Positions 11,574-21,120 of a DNA stretch of 64,000 nucleotides are shown one piece after another. The position numbers were made by a program, and so were the translations under genes. Below the pieces are notes generated by a model. It saw only the letters and a program-made list of their open reading frames with translations, had not been told where the DNA came from and did no database searches. Source of the stretch: Chryseobacterium sp. T16E-39 (GTDB lineage Bacteria > Bacteroidota > Bacteroidia > Flavobacteriales > Weeksellaceae); assembly GCF_002216065.1 (NCBI RefSeq), contig NZ_CP022282.1, positions 2,914,001 through 2,978,000 of the forward strand, written 5' to 3'. Within the stretch, counting starts at the first letter, position 1, and every line of letters begins with the position of its first letter.

Positions 11574-11647
11574 AAGCCCTTATTTAGACTGATTTTAAAT
11601 TAGCGAGAATCGCTATTTCGTGATGAATGTCATTATTTTTCACTAAA

Positions 11648-11675
11648 TTTGAACCCCGAAAATAGGTTAATTTTG
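11648..11675 (+). promoter_or_regulatory. Promoter candidate for ccoS-ccoNOQP
   Basis: TTTG at 11648-11651 and TAATTTTG at 11668-11675, with a 16-base spacer that is shorter than usual. The ccoS ATG lies only 7 bases after the -7 box, which points to a leaderless or near-leaderless message. Confidence 0.5.
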
Positions 11676-11682
11676 TTGTCTG

Positions 11683-11907
11683 ATGGATATTCTATATTTA
11701 ATGATCCTATGCAGTGTTTCTTTGGCTGCAATTTTCTTGGTCGTTTTTATAGTAAACGCCCGAAAAGGACAGTTTGAGGATGATGAGTCCCCTGCTGTTC
11801 GAATTCTTTTTGACTCTGGTGAAATAAAGGAGAAAGAAAAAGACGGCAACAAAACAAACGAGAAAGAAAAAGGAGAAAATAATAAAATTGAAGAAAAAAG
11901 TGAATAG
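11683..11907 (+). CDS. ccoS: cbb3 oxidase assembly protein CcoS
   Basis: A 74-aa protein with one N-terminal membrane helix (residues 3-25) followed by the CcoS signature GQFEDDESPAVRILFD. CcoS is needed for cofactor insertion into cbb3 oxidase in the bacteria studied. The C-terminus is a Lys/Glu-rich tail, longer and more charged than in many homologues. It begins about 110 bases after ccoI and ends 5 bases before ccoNO. Confidence 0.92.
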   Translation: MDILYLMILCSVSLAAIFLVVFIVNARKGQFEDDESPAVRILFDSGEIKEKEKDGNKTNEKEKGENNKIEEKSE

Positions 11908-11912
11908 TTGAT

Positions 11913-14174
11913 ATGGAGACACAAAAGTTTAGTTATGACAACAGTATTGTTCGGGCATTTCTTTATGCGACCATAGTTTTTGGGCTTATAGGGTTTACGT
12001 TCGGGCTTACAGCAGCCTTAATGCTTTTCTATCCCGAATTGCCAGAATTTTTATTTGGTACTGATGACACCACCATTCAGAGTTTAAAGAGTGGTAATAT
12101 TCAGGGACTAATTAATACCCATGGTGCATTTGGTTTTGGTAGAATCAGAATGTTGCACACCAACACCGTAATCTTTGCATTCGTATGTAATATCGTTTAT
12201 ACCGGTATTTACTACTCTTTACAAAGATTATTAAAGACAAGAATGTACAGTGATACATTATCTTGGTTACATTTCTGGACTTGGCAGTTTATGATTGTTG
12301 CTACGTTCATTACGTTCTTTATGGGGATCAATACTTCTAAAGAATACGCTGAGCATGAATGGCCAATCGATATTTTAATTGCTTTCTCGTGGATCATTTT
12401 CGGTATCAACATGTTCTTAACTATTGCTAAGAGAAGAGTAAGACACCTTTATGTAGCTATCTGGTTCTATATCGGTACTTGGATCGCAGTAGCAATGCTT
12501 CACATTTTTAACAACTTAGAAGTTCCATTATCTTTTACAGGATGGAAATCATATTCAGCATATGCTGGAGTAAAAGATGCTATCGTACAATGGTGGTATG
12601 GTCACAATGCAGTAGCATTCGTATTGACAACTCCGGTTTTAGGTTTAATGTATTATTTCTTACCAAAAGCTGCAGACAGACCAGTTTTCTCATATAAACT
12701 GTCTATCATTCACTTCTGGTCATTAATTTTCGTATACATCTGGGCTGGTCCTCACCACCTTCAGTATACAGCACTTCCAGCTTGGGCTCAGGCTGTAGGA
12801 ACAGGTTTCTCTATCATGCTTATCGCACCATCTTGGGGTGGTATGCTTAATGGTCTTCTTACCTTAAGAGGAGCATGGGACAAAGTAAGAGAAAATCCTA
12901 TTCTTAAATTCTTCGTAGTGGCTGTTACCTGTTATGGTATGGCAACTTTTGAAGGGCCTCTTTTAGCGACAAAAAACATCAACAAAATTGGACACTTTAC
13001 GGACTGGGTAATTGGTCACGTACATTTAGGTGCACTTGGATGGAATGGTTTCATGGCATTCGGGGTAATCTATTATTTGGTCCCTATCTTGTGGAGAACA
13101 AAAATATGGTCTGTAAAATTAGCTAACTGGCATTTCTGGTTAGGAACTTTAGGAATTATTTTCTATGCAGTACCAATGTATATTTCAGGATTTACTCAAG
13201 GATTGATGTGGAAACAATTCAACCCGGATGGAACACTATTGTGGAAAAACTGGTTAGATACTGTAACTGCAATTATTCCTTACTTTAAAATGAGATTTGT
13301 AGGAGGTCTATTCTATATCTCAGGAGCAATCTTAATGATTGTAAACGTTGTTGCAACGGTAAGAAAAGGATCATTCCAAAAAGAAGTTCCGGCAGAAGCA
13401 CCTGCTTTAGCTAATATTACTAAAAACAGAAAAGAAGGAGAAGGAACTCACCTTTGGTTGGAAAGAACTCCAATATTATTAGGGATTTTATCTTTCTTAA
13501 CCATTTCTATTGGTAGTTCAGTTGAGATTATTCCTACTTTATCTCTTAAGAAAAGTGTACCTACCATTTCAGCAGTGAAGCCTTATTCGCCGCTAGAATT
13601 AGAAGGTAGAGATATTTATATCCGTGAAGGTTGTAACGCTTGTCACTCTCAGATGGTAAGGCCATTCAGAGATGAGATCGTAAGATTTAACGGTAAAAAC
13701 GGACAGTATTCAAAAGCGGGAGAGTTCGTATATGACAGACCATTCTTATGGGGATCTAAGAGAACAGGACCGGATTTACATAGAGAAGGAGGTAAAAACC
13801 CAAGTTCTTGGCACTATAAGCATATGTATAACCCAAGATCAACTTCAGCAGGTTCTATTATGCCTCGTTACCCTTGGTTAATTGCTACGAATTTGGACAG
13901 ATCTAAAATGGTTGCTAAAATGGAACTTATGAAAAATACTTTCGATGTTCCTTATACAAAACCTCAGATAGATTCTGCTAATAAGTGGGCAGACAATCAG
14001 GCAGCGAAAATTGTAAAAGATATCTTCTCTGAAGCAAATGACTTAAAAGTAGCCTATGCTAAGAAACCTAAAGGTGAATTAGAGAAAAAAGAGGTTGTAG
14101 CTCTTATCTCTTACTTACAAAGATTGGGTACTGATATTAAAACAACAGAAATAAAAACAGCAAGTAATAACTAA
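11913..14174 (+). CDS. ccoNO: cbb3 oxidase subunits I and II, fused (CcoN-CcoO)
   Basis: A 753-aa fusion of the catalytic haem-copper subunit and the mono-haem cytochrome c subunit of the high-affinity oxidase. CcoN occupies about residues 1-490 with some twelve membrane spans. Candidate metal ligands are H231 (WYGH), H281/H282 (GPHHLQY) and H369/H371 (GHVHLG). A linker and one more membrane span lead into CcoO, with its haem c site CNACH (C574, C577, H578). The fused form is typical of Bacteroidota. It is flanked by ccoS and ccoQ. Confidence 0.97.
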   Translation: METQKFSYDNSIVRAFLYATIVFGLIGFTFGLTAALMLFYPELPEFLFGTDDTTIQSLKSGNIQGLINTHGAFGFGRIRMLHTNTVIFAFVCNIVYTGIYYSLQRLLKTRMYSDTLSWLHFWTWQFMIVATFITFFMGINTSKEYAEHEWPIDILIAFSWIIFGINMFLTIAKRRVRHLYVAIWFYIGTWIAVAMLHIFNNLEVPLSFTGWKSYSAYAGVKDAIVQWWYGHNAVAFVLTTPVLGLMYYFLPKAADRPVFSYKLSIIHFWSLIFVYIWAGPHHLQYTALPAWAQAVGTGFSIMLIAPSWGGMLNGLLTLRGAWDKVRENPILKFFVVAVTCYGMATFEGPLLATKNINKIGHFTDWVIGHVHLGALGWNGFMAFGVIYYLVPILWRTKIWSVKLANWHFWLGTLGIIFYAVPMYISGFTQGLMWKQFNPDGTLLWKNWLDTVTAIIPYFKMRFVGGLFYISGAILMIVNVVATVRKGSFQKEVPAEAPALANITKNRKEGEGTHLWLERTPILLGILSFLTISIGSSVEIIPTLSLKKSVPTISAVKPYSPLELEGRDIYIREGCNACHSQMVRPFRDEIVRFNGKNGQYSKAGEFVYDRPFLWGSKRTGPDLHREGGKNPSSWHYKHMYNPRSTSAGSIMPRYPWLIATNLDRSKMVAKMELMKNTFDVPYTKPQIDSANKWADNQAAKIVKDIFSEANDLKVAYAKKPKGELEKKEVVALISYLQRLGTDIKTTEIKTASNN

Positions 14175-14190
14175 AAAACATTAAGGCTCA

Positions 14191-14388
14191 ATGATTCCTC
14201 AGAACTTTAAAGATATATTATCCAATACAGAAAACGCTGGTTTTTACCAGACGCTGGCTCTGATTTTCTTTATGCTGTTCTTCGTCGCTTTAGTAATATA
14301 TGTTTTTAGCAGGCCTAAAAAATATTATAAAGAAGAAGAAGAGGCACCTCTGCAGGATGATGAAGATGACTTTAATTTAAAAAATTAA
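14191..14388 (+). CDS. ccoQ: Small cbb3 subunit CcoQ-like
   Basis: A 65-aa protein with one membrane helix (about residues 20-41), then SRPKKYYKEEEE and an acidic tail. This architecture and the place between ccoNO (16-base gap) and ccoP (9-base gap) match CcoQ/FixQ. Sequence conservation of CcoQ is low, so the call relies mainly on position and layout. Confidence 0.82.
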   Translation: MIPQNFKDILSNTENAGFYQTLALIFFMLFFVALVIYVFSRPKKYYKEEEEAPLQDDEDDFNLKN

Positions 14389-14397
14389 AAATTTATT

Positions 14398-15279
14398 ATG
14401 AAACAAAGAACACCGGTTGTTATAAACATCTTGATAATAATTGGACTTTTAATAGTTTTTTATTATTTATTTGTACAAAGCTACTCGTTTTTAGCTTCAC
14501 CATACTTCTGGGGAACTGTTGTGATAAGTGCTATTCTGGCTTATATTCATAGCTCCATTGGAGACTTAATTGAGAATAATAAATTCAAGAAATTATCTCC
14601 TGAAGAAAAAGCGGCTTACTTGGCTGAGAAAAAGATTCCTTTCTTAAGAAGAATGTATGACAGTGCATTCAAAAAGCAATCTGTTACAGAAGAGAAAGAT
14701 ATTCTTATTGACCACGGTTTCGATGGTATTATGGAATTAGATAACCAGTTACCAAAATGGTGGGTAGGTTTATTCTATTTTGGGACTGCTTTTTGTATTG
14801 TATATATATGCGCATACTCTTTCACAGATTTCGCTCACCCATTAAGCGAATATGAAAAAGAATATAAAGAGCAAATTGCAAGTATTGCAGAGTATGAAAA
14901 AAGCCAACCTCCTGTAACAATAGAAACCGCAAAATATTCAGCGGATAATATTGCAGACGGTAAGGAGCTTTTCAAAACCAACTGTGCATCTTGCCATGGT
15001 GAAGACGGAAGAGGAGGAATTGGCCCGAACTTAACAGATAACTATTGGATCAACCAGCCTGAGAAAACATTATTTAAAAACGTTTTCCATATGGACTGGA
15101 ATGGTTCTCCAACGAACCCTGCTATGAGACCATTTGGTAAGAATGGAGAAGTTTCCGGTGCAGAGATTGAAAAAATTGCAGCTTTTGTATATCACATCAA
15201 TCAGGAACAACCTCCAATTACAACCGCTCAAGGTGGAGCTGCTCCTCAGGGAACAGAAGCTCATTGGGAAAAAGAATAA
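14398..15279 (+). CDS. ccoP: cbb3 oxidase subunit III, mono-haem CcoP
   Basis: A membrane-anchored cytochrome c (293 aa). Two N-terminal membrane spans (about 8-28 and 34-52) are followed by a soluble segment, a third span (about 121-141) and one cytochrome c domain with CASCH (C196, C199, H200). Proteobacterial CcoP has two haem c sites; only one CxxCH is present here. The domain ends near residue 277 and is followed by a Gln/Gly-rich tail. It feeds electrons to CcoNO. A strong hairpin follows the gene. Confidence 0.93.
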   Translation: MKQRTPVVINILIIIGLLIVFYYLFVQSYSFLASPYFWGTVVISAILAYIHSSIGDLIENNKFKKLSPEEKAAYLAEKKIPFLRRMYDSAFKKQSVTEEKDILIDHGFDGIMELDNQLPKWWVGLFYFGTAFCIVYICAYSFTDFAHPLSEYEKEYKEQIASIAEYEKSQPPVTIETAKYSADNIADGKELFKTNCASCHGEDGRGGIGPNLTDNYWINQPEKTLFKNVFHMDWNGSPTNPAMRPFGKNGEVSGAEIEKIAAFVYHINQEQPPITTAQGGAAPQGTEAHWEKE

Positions 15280-15302
15280 TTTCAAAAAAAATTAAAACAT
15301 AT

Positions 15303-15358
15303 GAAAAGCATAATTTGTTATTAAAAAAAATAGTAACCAATTATGCTTTTCTTTTTTT
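15303..15358 (+). terminator. Terminator or attenuator between ccoP and ccoG
   Basis: A perfect 13-bp stem (15303-15315 with 15339-15351) with a 23-base loop, followed by a run of seven T. It lies between the structural genes and the accessory genes, so part of the transcription probably stops here and ccoG-ccoH are expressed at a lower level. Confidence 0.75.
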
Positions 15359-15372
15359 AAACATATTACAAA

Positions 15373-16827
15373 ATGTCAGACATAGAAGAAATAGAAGTAC
15401 GCGGCGGACAGGGACAGGTTCTGGACCCTGAGACTTATAGAGATTCTATAGGGACGATGGAACAATCCGGAAAAAGAAGATGGGTGTTCCCAAGAAAACC
15501 TAAAGGTAAATACACCAACTATAGAAATATTGTAAGTTATATTTTACTACTCATATATTTTGCGGTTCCATTTTTAAAGATCAATGGAAACCCCTTTCTT
15601 TTGTTTAATGTAATCGATAGACAATTTTTCATATTTGGACAGCCTTTTTATCCTCAAGACTTTTTTATTCTGACTTTAGGAGCTATAGCATCTTTAATAT
15701 TCATTATTATTTTTACGATTGCATTCGGAAGAATTTTCTGCGGGTGGATATGTCCTCAGACAATTTTTATGGAATCGATATTTCGTAAAATAGAATTTAT
15801 TATTGAAGGTGACCGAAACAGGCAAATGAAGCTGGACAGACAGCCTTGGAACACTGAAAAAATATGGAAAAGAAGCTTAAAGTGGACCGTTTATATAATC
15901 ATATCTCTGATCATCACCCACTTTATGTTCATGTACATTGTTGGATATCAGGAAGTATTCAGAATTGTTTCTGAAGGTCCGTTTGCCCATCCCACAAACT
16001 TTATAGTAATGATTCTTTTAACCGCTGCATTTTACTTTGTATTTGCATGGTTCAGAGAACAGGTATGTACATTGGTTTGTCCATATGGAAGGCTTCAGGG
16101 TGTTTTAATTGATAAAGATACCATCAACGTTTTCTATGACTTTAAACGTGGAGAAAACCGGTCGAAATGGAGAAAAGGTGAAGACAGAAAAGCTGCAGGA
16201 AAAGGAGATTGTATAGACTGTCATCAATGTGTTGTCGTTTGTCCTACTGGAATTGACATCAGAGATGGACAACAACTTGAGTGTGTGAATTGTACGGCAT
16301 GTATTGATGCCTGTGACGAAGTAATGGAAAAAGTGGGTCTTCCAAAAGGATTGATTCGGTATGCCTCTGAGAATGAAATTGAGAATCAAACAGAATTTAA
16401 GTTTACCGGAAGAATGAAAGGCTTCGCAGTAGTTCTTGTCTTTCTTGTTGGATTCCTTGGTTACCTTCTTTACAATCGTGGAGAAATGGAAGCTAAATTC
16501 ATCAAACCTGCAGGAAGTACATTTTTTGTAAGAGATGGTAAAATCACAAACACCTATAATTATACCTTCCTGAACAAGACAAATGATAAGAAAATTGTCA
16601 CGATCAAGGTAATGGAACCGGCAAAAGGTGAGGTTATCTACAGTGCATCCAGTAAGATCACAGTAGAGCGCGATAAAATATCAAAAGGAACAATTAATAT
16701 AAGTTTCCCTGAAGATGCAATGAAGCTATCAAAACAAAATATTACGATAGGCGTTTATGATATGAAAGGGAAATTGGTCGACTCTTATAAAACCTACTTC
16801 GAGGGACCATTTAAATTAGATTTTTAA
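15373..16827 (+). CDS. ccoG: cbb3 oxidase accessory ferredoxin CcoG (RdxA/FixG)
   Basis: A 484-aa membrane-bound polyferredoxin. After several spans (the first about 50-70) it has two 4Fe-4S motifs: C280, C283, C286, C290 and C304, C307, C310, C314. The C-terminal third, after another span near residues 355-375, is the Ig-like FixG domain. CcoG is reported to act in copper delivery or reduction during cbb3 assembly. Start at the ATG 15373, just after the upstream hairpin. Confidence 0.95.
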   Translation: MSDIEEIEVRGGQGQVLDPETYRDSIGTMEQSGKRRWVFPRKPKGKYTNYRNIVSYILLLIYFAVPFLKINGNPFLLFNVIDRQFFIFGQPFYPQDFFILTLGAIASLIFIIIFTIAFGRIFCGWICPQTIFMESIFRKIEFIIEGDRNRQMKLDRQPWNTEKIWKRSLKWTVYIIISLIITHFMFMYIVGYQEVFRIVSEGPFAHPTNFIVMILLTAAFYFVFAWFREQVCTLVCPYGRLQGVLIDKDTINVFYDFKRGENRSKWRKGEDRKAAGKGDCIDCHQCVVVCPTGIDIRDGQQLECVNCTACIDACDEVMEKVGLPKGLIRYASENEIENQTEFKFTGRMKGFAVVLVFLVGFLGYLLYNRGEMEAKFIKPAGSTFFVRDGKITNTYNYTFLNKTNDKKIVTIKVMEPAKGEVIYSASSKITVERDKISKGTINISFPEDAMKLSKQNITIGVYDMKGKLVDSYKTYFEGPFKLDF

Positions 16828-16915
16828 TTTTAGAAACCTCTGTGATTCTAGATTTATCTGATAATAATTAAGATCACTCAGGTTGTAATATTTATAAAAG
16901 AAAAAACCGGAAGAA

Positions 16916-17368
16916 ATGAAAAACTTTAGTTGGGGACACGGTGTTGTAATTGCGTTAGCATCATTTATTATCTTTATTTTATCAATGTTATTTCTTTTCC
17001 CGAATGGACAAAAGAACTCAGAAATGGTAACTGATAATTACTATGAAGAAGAACTACAGTACCAGGATGTAATCGATGCAAAGAAAAGAGCAGATGAATT
17101 ACAGGAAAAACCTGTTTACACTCAGGATACAAACGGAATAAAAATAGTATTCCCAAAAGAATATAACAATTCTAATACAACTGTGAAGTTTGTTTTAAAC
17201 AGAACTGATGATCAGAATTTAGATATTAAAAGATCTGAACAGCTGGATGCAAATCAATCATTTGTAATACCCTCCAAAGTATTAAAAATTGGTGGTTATA
17301 CTTTACGATTGATGTGGACTAAAGATAAGGTCAACTACAGAATGGATTATGACGTGATATGGAAATAG
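16916..17368 (+). CDS. ccoH: FixH/CcoH-family protein
   Basis: A 150-aa protein with one N-terminal membrane helix (about 8-28) and the family segment VTDNYYEEELQYQDVIDA, followed by a beta-rich periplasmic domain. FixH/CcoH proteins assist assembly and stability of cbb3 oxidase. It follows ccoG after 88 bases, and its 3' end overlaps the next gene by 10 bases, so the two are likely co-translated. Confidence 0.9.
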   Translation: MKNFSWGHGVVIALASFIIFILSMLFLFPNGQKNSEMVTDNYYEEELQYQDVIDAKKRADELQEKPVYTQDTNGIKIVFPKEYNNSNTTVKFVLNRTDDQNLDIKRSEQLDANQSFVIPSKVLKIGGYTLRLMWTKDKVNYRMDYDVIWK

Positions 17369-18087
17369 CACTTATTTTATCGGCAATAGGATTAGGCTTC
17401 GCTTCCGGCTTTCATTGCATCGGAATGTGTGGTCCTATAGCACTGTCGATGGGATTGACAAAAAAGCAGGCTACTAATTTTTACCTTCAGAATCTTACCT
17501 ATCAGTTTGGAAGAATATTTACATATTCCCTTCTGGGTGGTATTTTAGGGATTATTGGCCAGGGATTTGAAATGGCTGGATTCCAACAATACTTAACCAT
17601 TGCCGTTGGAATTCTCTTGATTGTAATGGCCGTTTTTTCTTTCGGAGGAAAAGATTTTGCTTCAAAAATACCTTTCTTTTCAAGATTTTTATTTTCTGTA
17701 AAATCGAATTTGGGAAGGCTTCTTCAAAAGGCTGACTACCGTTCAAGATTTACAACAGGTATTCTCAACGGATTTTTACCTTGCGGGATGGTTTATATGG
17801 CACTTACAGCGAGTTTAGCAAGCGGAGGGATATGGCAGGGAGCTTTATATATGGCTTTATTTGGATTTGGAACCCTTCCGTTTATGTTTGCTGTTGTTCT
17901 TGTCGGAAACCTGATGAATCAGGCTTTCAGAATGAAGGTATTAAAAGCGATTCCGGTTATTATGATCATTTTAGGGGGATTATTCATTGTAAGGGGGATG
18001 GAGTTGGGTATTCCCTATCTTTCTCCAAAAGCTGAAGCAATGACTATTTCTAAAGATCATAACCATGACGCCGTAAATTGTCATTGA
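17359..18087 (+). CDS. TauE/SafE-like (DsbD_2-type) membrane protein of the cbb3 locus
   Basis: A 242-aa protein with about six membrane spans. The first carries FHCIGMCGP, the Cys motif found in the UreH/DsbD_2-like group of the TauE/SafE clan; a second Cys stands in the related repeat FLPCGMVY near residue 141. The C-terminus is short and His/Cys-containing (KDHNHDAVNCH), which suggests metal handling. Genes of this type often end cbb3 operons in Bacteroidota, and a role in copper or thiol transfer is inferred, not shown. It overlaps ccoH by 10 bases. Confidence 0.82.
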   Translation: MEIALILSAIGLGFASGFHCIGMCGPIALSMGLTKKQATNFYLQNLTYQFGRIFTYSLLGGILGIIGQGFEMAGFQQYLTIAVGILLIVMAVFSFGGKDFASKIPFFSRFLFSVKSNLGRLLQKADYRSRFTTGILNGFLPCGMVYMALTASLASGGIWQGALYMALFGFGTLPFMFAVVLVGNLMNQAFRMKVLKAIPVIMIILGGLFIVRGMELGIPYLSPKAEAMTISKDHNHDAVNCH

Positions 18088-18179
18088 TATATTAAATAAA
18101 CTAATCTTATTATCTACTGCTCACTTATAATAATCAGATCTGAAAAGGTCCTATTTATAAAAGCTATTTATAACGATAT

Positions 18180-18216
18180 AAAATGAAGAAGTAGTCTACA
18201 CTTCTTCATTTTTGTT
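18180..18216 (+). terminator. Terminator of the cbb3 locus
   Basis: A 13-bp stem (18180-18192 with 18200-18212) with a 7-base loop and a T-rich tail, about 90 bases after the last cbb3 gene. Confidence 0.85.
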
Positions 18217-18542
18217 ATATCAACCATAGATTTCATCTTTGACATACTTCGTTACTATAAGTCTGAAAAAAAGAAAGTCTACCTGCATTCTCCGAAAATT
18301 GTATCATTAATCACAAATAAAAAGTGTAATCATTAAAGCTGAAACAGTGAAATCCTATATTTAACTGTAACAAATTAACATTCAACATATTGATTACCAA
18401 CACATATGATTCTATCAAGGCATTTTAAAGGATAATGTTTATATCAAAAAATTATTATTAGTACCAATCTCCTGATTAGCCATAAATTTGTTGAATTAAA
18501 GCATTATTTTAGGTTACTCATTGCTCTATATATGTCTATAAG
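18217..18542. other. AT-rich intergenic stretch
   Basis: Between the cbb3 terminator and the 3' end of the AraC-type gene. I see no open frame of note, no tRNA-like fold and no clear promoter. It holds many short A/T runs only. Confidence 0.5.
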
Positions 18543-19496
18543 TTAGGATTGAGTCTGCTGCAAATATTGAGTTGGAGGAATCCCTTCAATCTGCTTAAAA
18601 GCCTTATTGAATGTAGACTGATGTTTGAAACCTGACAAAGTATAAATATGAACTAAAGTATACTTATTGAGTTCATTATTATCAAGTAATTCTTTAGCTC
18701 TTTGAATACGGTAGGTGTTAACAAAAGTATTAAAATTCATTTTTGTGAATGTATTAATCGTCTTAGAAATATAGGTTGAATTAGTATTCAGAGAAGCAGC
18801 CAGCTGTGAAATACTGAAATCCGCAGATAGAAAGGGTTTCTCATTCTCAAAACACAAAACGACCTGACGGTAGAGCTCTACATATTTTTCTTTTTTTCCA
18901 GAAGAATCATTGATCTCACTCTGACTATTTACTTTAGTAAGAGGAATACTTGCAAGACGTAGAACAGAAATTTTATTGCTAAAATACAGAATCATAGAAG
19001 AAAGATAGAACACAGAAAGGGTCATCAAAATGTTAACAATCAAAATATAATGGGCAGAGATTAAATATTTTTCACGCAGTCTAAAAGTATCAGGAACGAC
19101 TAACGTTAAAATTATGAGCGATAATATGTAAAGACTCCAATAAATAATGGTTCTAAAACTGAAAATATGCAAAAGCCCAATAGGGATGAGAAGAAGCCAG
19201 GCAAAAGAAATGAAGCTTTGTTTCCAACAAATAAAGATAAACATGTAGATATGAACGGAAAGAAGTAAGAAATAAAGATTAACAAATGGTTTAATCTGCC
19301 TAAAAGGTATGTTATAGGTATAAATAAAGATAAATAAAGTAATACCAGCCCATAATCCATTTACACCGGCAAATAGGTAATTATTTTGATATAAAAATAA
19401 CGCGGCAAATACAACTTGAATTGCAGTAACAGAGCACAAAAAAAATTGAATATATTCCTTCAATACAAACTGTACTTTAGTCTTATAATTTTTCAT
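18543..19496 (-). CDS. Membrane-anchored AraC-family regulator
   Basis: A 317-aa protein in two halves. Residues about 10-185 hold six hydrophobic spans, and the last 100 residues form an AraC-type double helix-turn-helix (ISQLAASLNTNSTYISKTI, then the second helix pair around LSGFKHQSTFNKAFKQ). Such membrane-bound AraC proteins occur in Chryseobacterium and relatives, but the signal sensed is unknown. It is divergent from a secreted surface protein gene 140 bases away, and control of that gene is a reasonable guess. Confidence 0.85.
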   Translation of the reverse strand: MKNYKTKVQFVLKEYIQFFLCSVTAIQVVFAALFLYQNNYLFAGVNGLWAGITLFIFIYTYNIPFRQIKPFVNLYFLLLSVHIYMFIFICWKQSFISFAWLLLIPIGLLHIFSFRTIIYWSLYILSLIILTLVVPDTFRLREKYLISAHYILIVNILMTLSVFYLSSMILYFSNKISVLRLASIPLTKVNSQSEINDSSGKKEKYVELYRQVVLCFENEKPFLSADFSISQLAASLNTNSTYISKTINTFTKMNFNTFVNTYRIQRAKELLDNNELNKYTLVHIYTLSGFKHQSTFNKAFKQIEGIPPTQYLQQTQS

Positions 19497-19636
19497 AATT
19501 CATCATTCTGCCACTAAAATAAAAATTCTAAAATTAAGCCCTAAAATGGATATATGTTATAAAGTATATGCTTTTACGAATAGCTTTCCAGCATATCAAA
19601 TTAATTAATTTAAAAACACAACTAAAATTATATAAA

Positions 19637-21085
19637 ATGAAAAAAAATTATTATCAAAGAACCATTTTTACCCTTGTACTCTTTGTATTTAGTATTTCCT
19701 GTTATGCACAGGTAGGCATAAATACAACGTCCCCACATCCCAATGCCCAATTAGAAATATTTTCTGAAAGCAAAGGGCTACAGGTACCACGTTTAACAAC
19801 TTCACAAAGAGATGCAATGGATCCATCTCCAACACAATCAGCCAACGGAATCATTATATTTAATACCACAACTAAATGTCTGGAATATTACAATGGAACC
19901 CAATGGGTAAATTGGTGTGGTAGTGATACGACCAGGGAGACTCTGGTGACTCGCTTAAATTGCTCAGGAACTCAGACTGGACTATTCTCTGCCAATCAGC
20001 CAAGTACCGGAACAAAAGAAATCATGTATGAAGGAGGAAATGGAGGTTCATATTCAAGCATGAGTATAGCTTCTACAGGAGTAACAGGTCTTATTGCTAC
20101 GGCCCCTGCGGGAACATTAGCAAACGGAAGCGGAACGATTATTTTTGACATAAGTGGGGTTCCTACTACAACCGGGATGGCTTACTTTACTATAAACCTT
20201 GGTGATAAAACGTGTACGTTCAGTATAAATATTGATTCTGATACCAATAACTTTGATACATATACTGTTATTCAAATAGGAAGCTCCGCCAGAGAACTTC
20301 CCAATGGGATCCCTATTATAGGCACGGAAGCAAATAACGGTGGATTTGGAAGTGGCCTTCCTAATGGACCCGGTGTCACTACCGAATTGTTACGCACTGT
20401 TTTATCCGGATTAACAAAACCGGTAGAGTTTCTGGGATTGATTCCTAACAATAATTCAATAGAAGGTCTGAGAAAGATATTTGAGAACACTGCTTCGGAT
20501 AGAAAGAGACGCGAAGTCGTTTTAATATATACAGGCTACAATATTTCAAGCCCTACATTTACCAGCCAAATTAATAGTCTAATCAATGACTATTATGTAA
20601 GAAAAGGAAAAATATATCTGACCTCTGCCGATGAAGGAAACTGGAATAGTTATACATTTTTCTCGACTGATAGTTATGGTAAAGTAAACGCATACCTCCC
20701 ATCATACAGTATAGATGGAACTAAGCTAGTAGAACAAGGAGACATATTTCCTACAAAATACGGGAATGTAACTTCCAGTGGTGTCCTATCTTCAAAATAT
20801 TGGGGTAATAGCCTGGTTCCACCTACCAATGCTTCAATCGTTTCGCATATTATTTCGTCCAGCACAGCAGGTGCAGTGGGAGCACCGATAATTTTTAAAG
20901 ATAACAATTACAATGGAAAAGTTTGGGTATTTGGAGATACAGATGCCTACTGGCAAAGGGACACAGCTGTTTTTGGTGCACAACCGTATTTAAATACCAG
21001 CTGCACATCCAATGACAGACAAAAGTTTACTTGTAATATGTTTCATTATATTACACGAAAAAATTTAGGACTACCTGTCAATTAA
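19637..21085 (+). CDS. Secreted surface protein of unknown function
   Basis: A 482-aa protein with a signal peptide (hydrophobic core RTIFTLVLFVFSIS, cut near CYAQ) followed by VGINTTSPHPNAQLEI. That opening is common to exported flavobacterial proteins with a collar or tail-fibre-like start. No enzyme motif and no type IX sorting domain is visible. I use the ATG at 19637; an upstream in-frame start at 19568 would bury the signal peptide behind 23 extra residues. The middle is rich in Gly, Ser, Thr and Asn. A solid terminator follows. Confidence 0.8.
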   Translation: MKKNYYQRTIFTLVLFVFSISCYAQVGINTTSPHPNAQLEIFSESKGLQVPRLTTSQRDAMDPSPTQSANGIIIFNTTTKCLEYYNGTQWVNWCGSDTTRETLVTRLNCSGTQTGLFSANQPSTGTKEIMYEGGNGGSYSSMSIASTGVTGLIATAPAGTLANGSGTIIFDISGVPTTTGMAYFTINLGDKTCTFSINIDSDTNNFDTYTVIQIGSSARELPNGIPIIGTEANNGGFGSGLPNGPGVTTELLRTVLSGLTKPVEFLGLIPNNNSIEGLRKIFENTASDRKRREVVLIYTGYNISSPTFTSQINSLINDYYVRKGKIYLTSADEGNWNSYTFFSTDSYGKVNAYLPSYSIDGTKLVEQGDIFPTKYGNVTSSGVLSSKYWGNSLVPPTNASIVSHIISSSTAGAVGAPIIFKDNNYNGKVWVFGDTDAYWQRDTAVFGAQPYLNTSCTSNDRQKFTCNMFHYITRKNLGLPVN

Positions 21086-21120
21086 AAAAATGATTATTCT
21101 AAGATAAAGCAAAATGAAAA

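Noticed and set aside
11667..11924. Two minus-strand open frames opposite ccoS
   Set aside because: They mirror the Lys/Glu-rich codons of ccoS (giving Phe/Ser-rich peptides) and ccoS is clearly the real gene.
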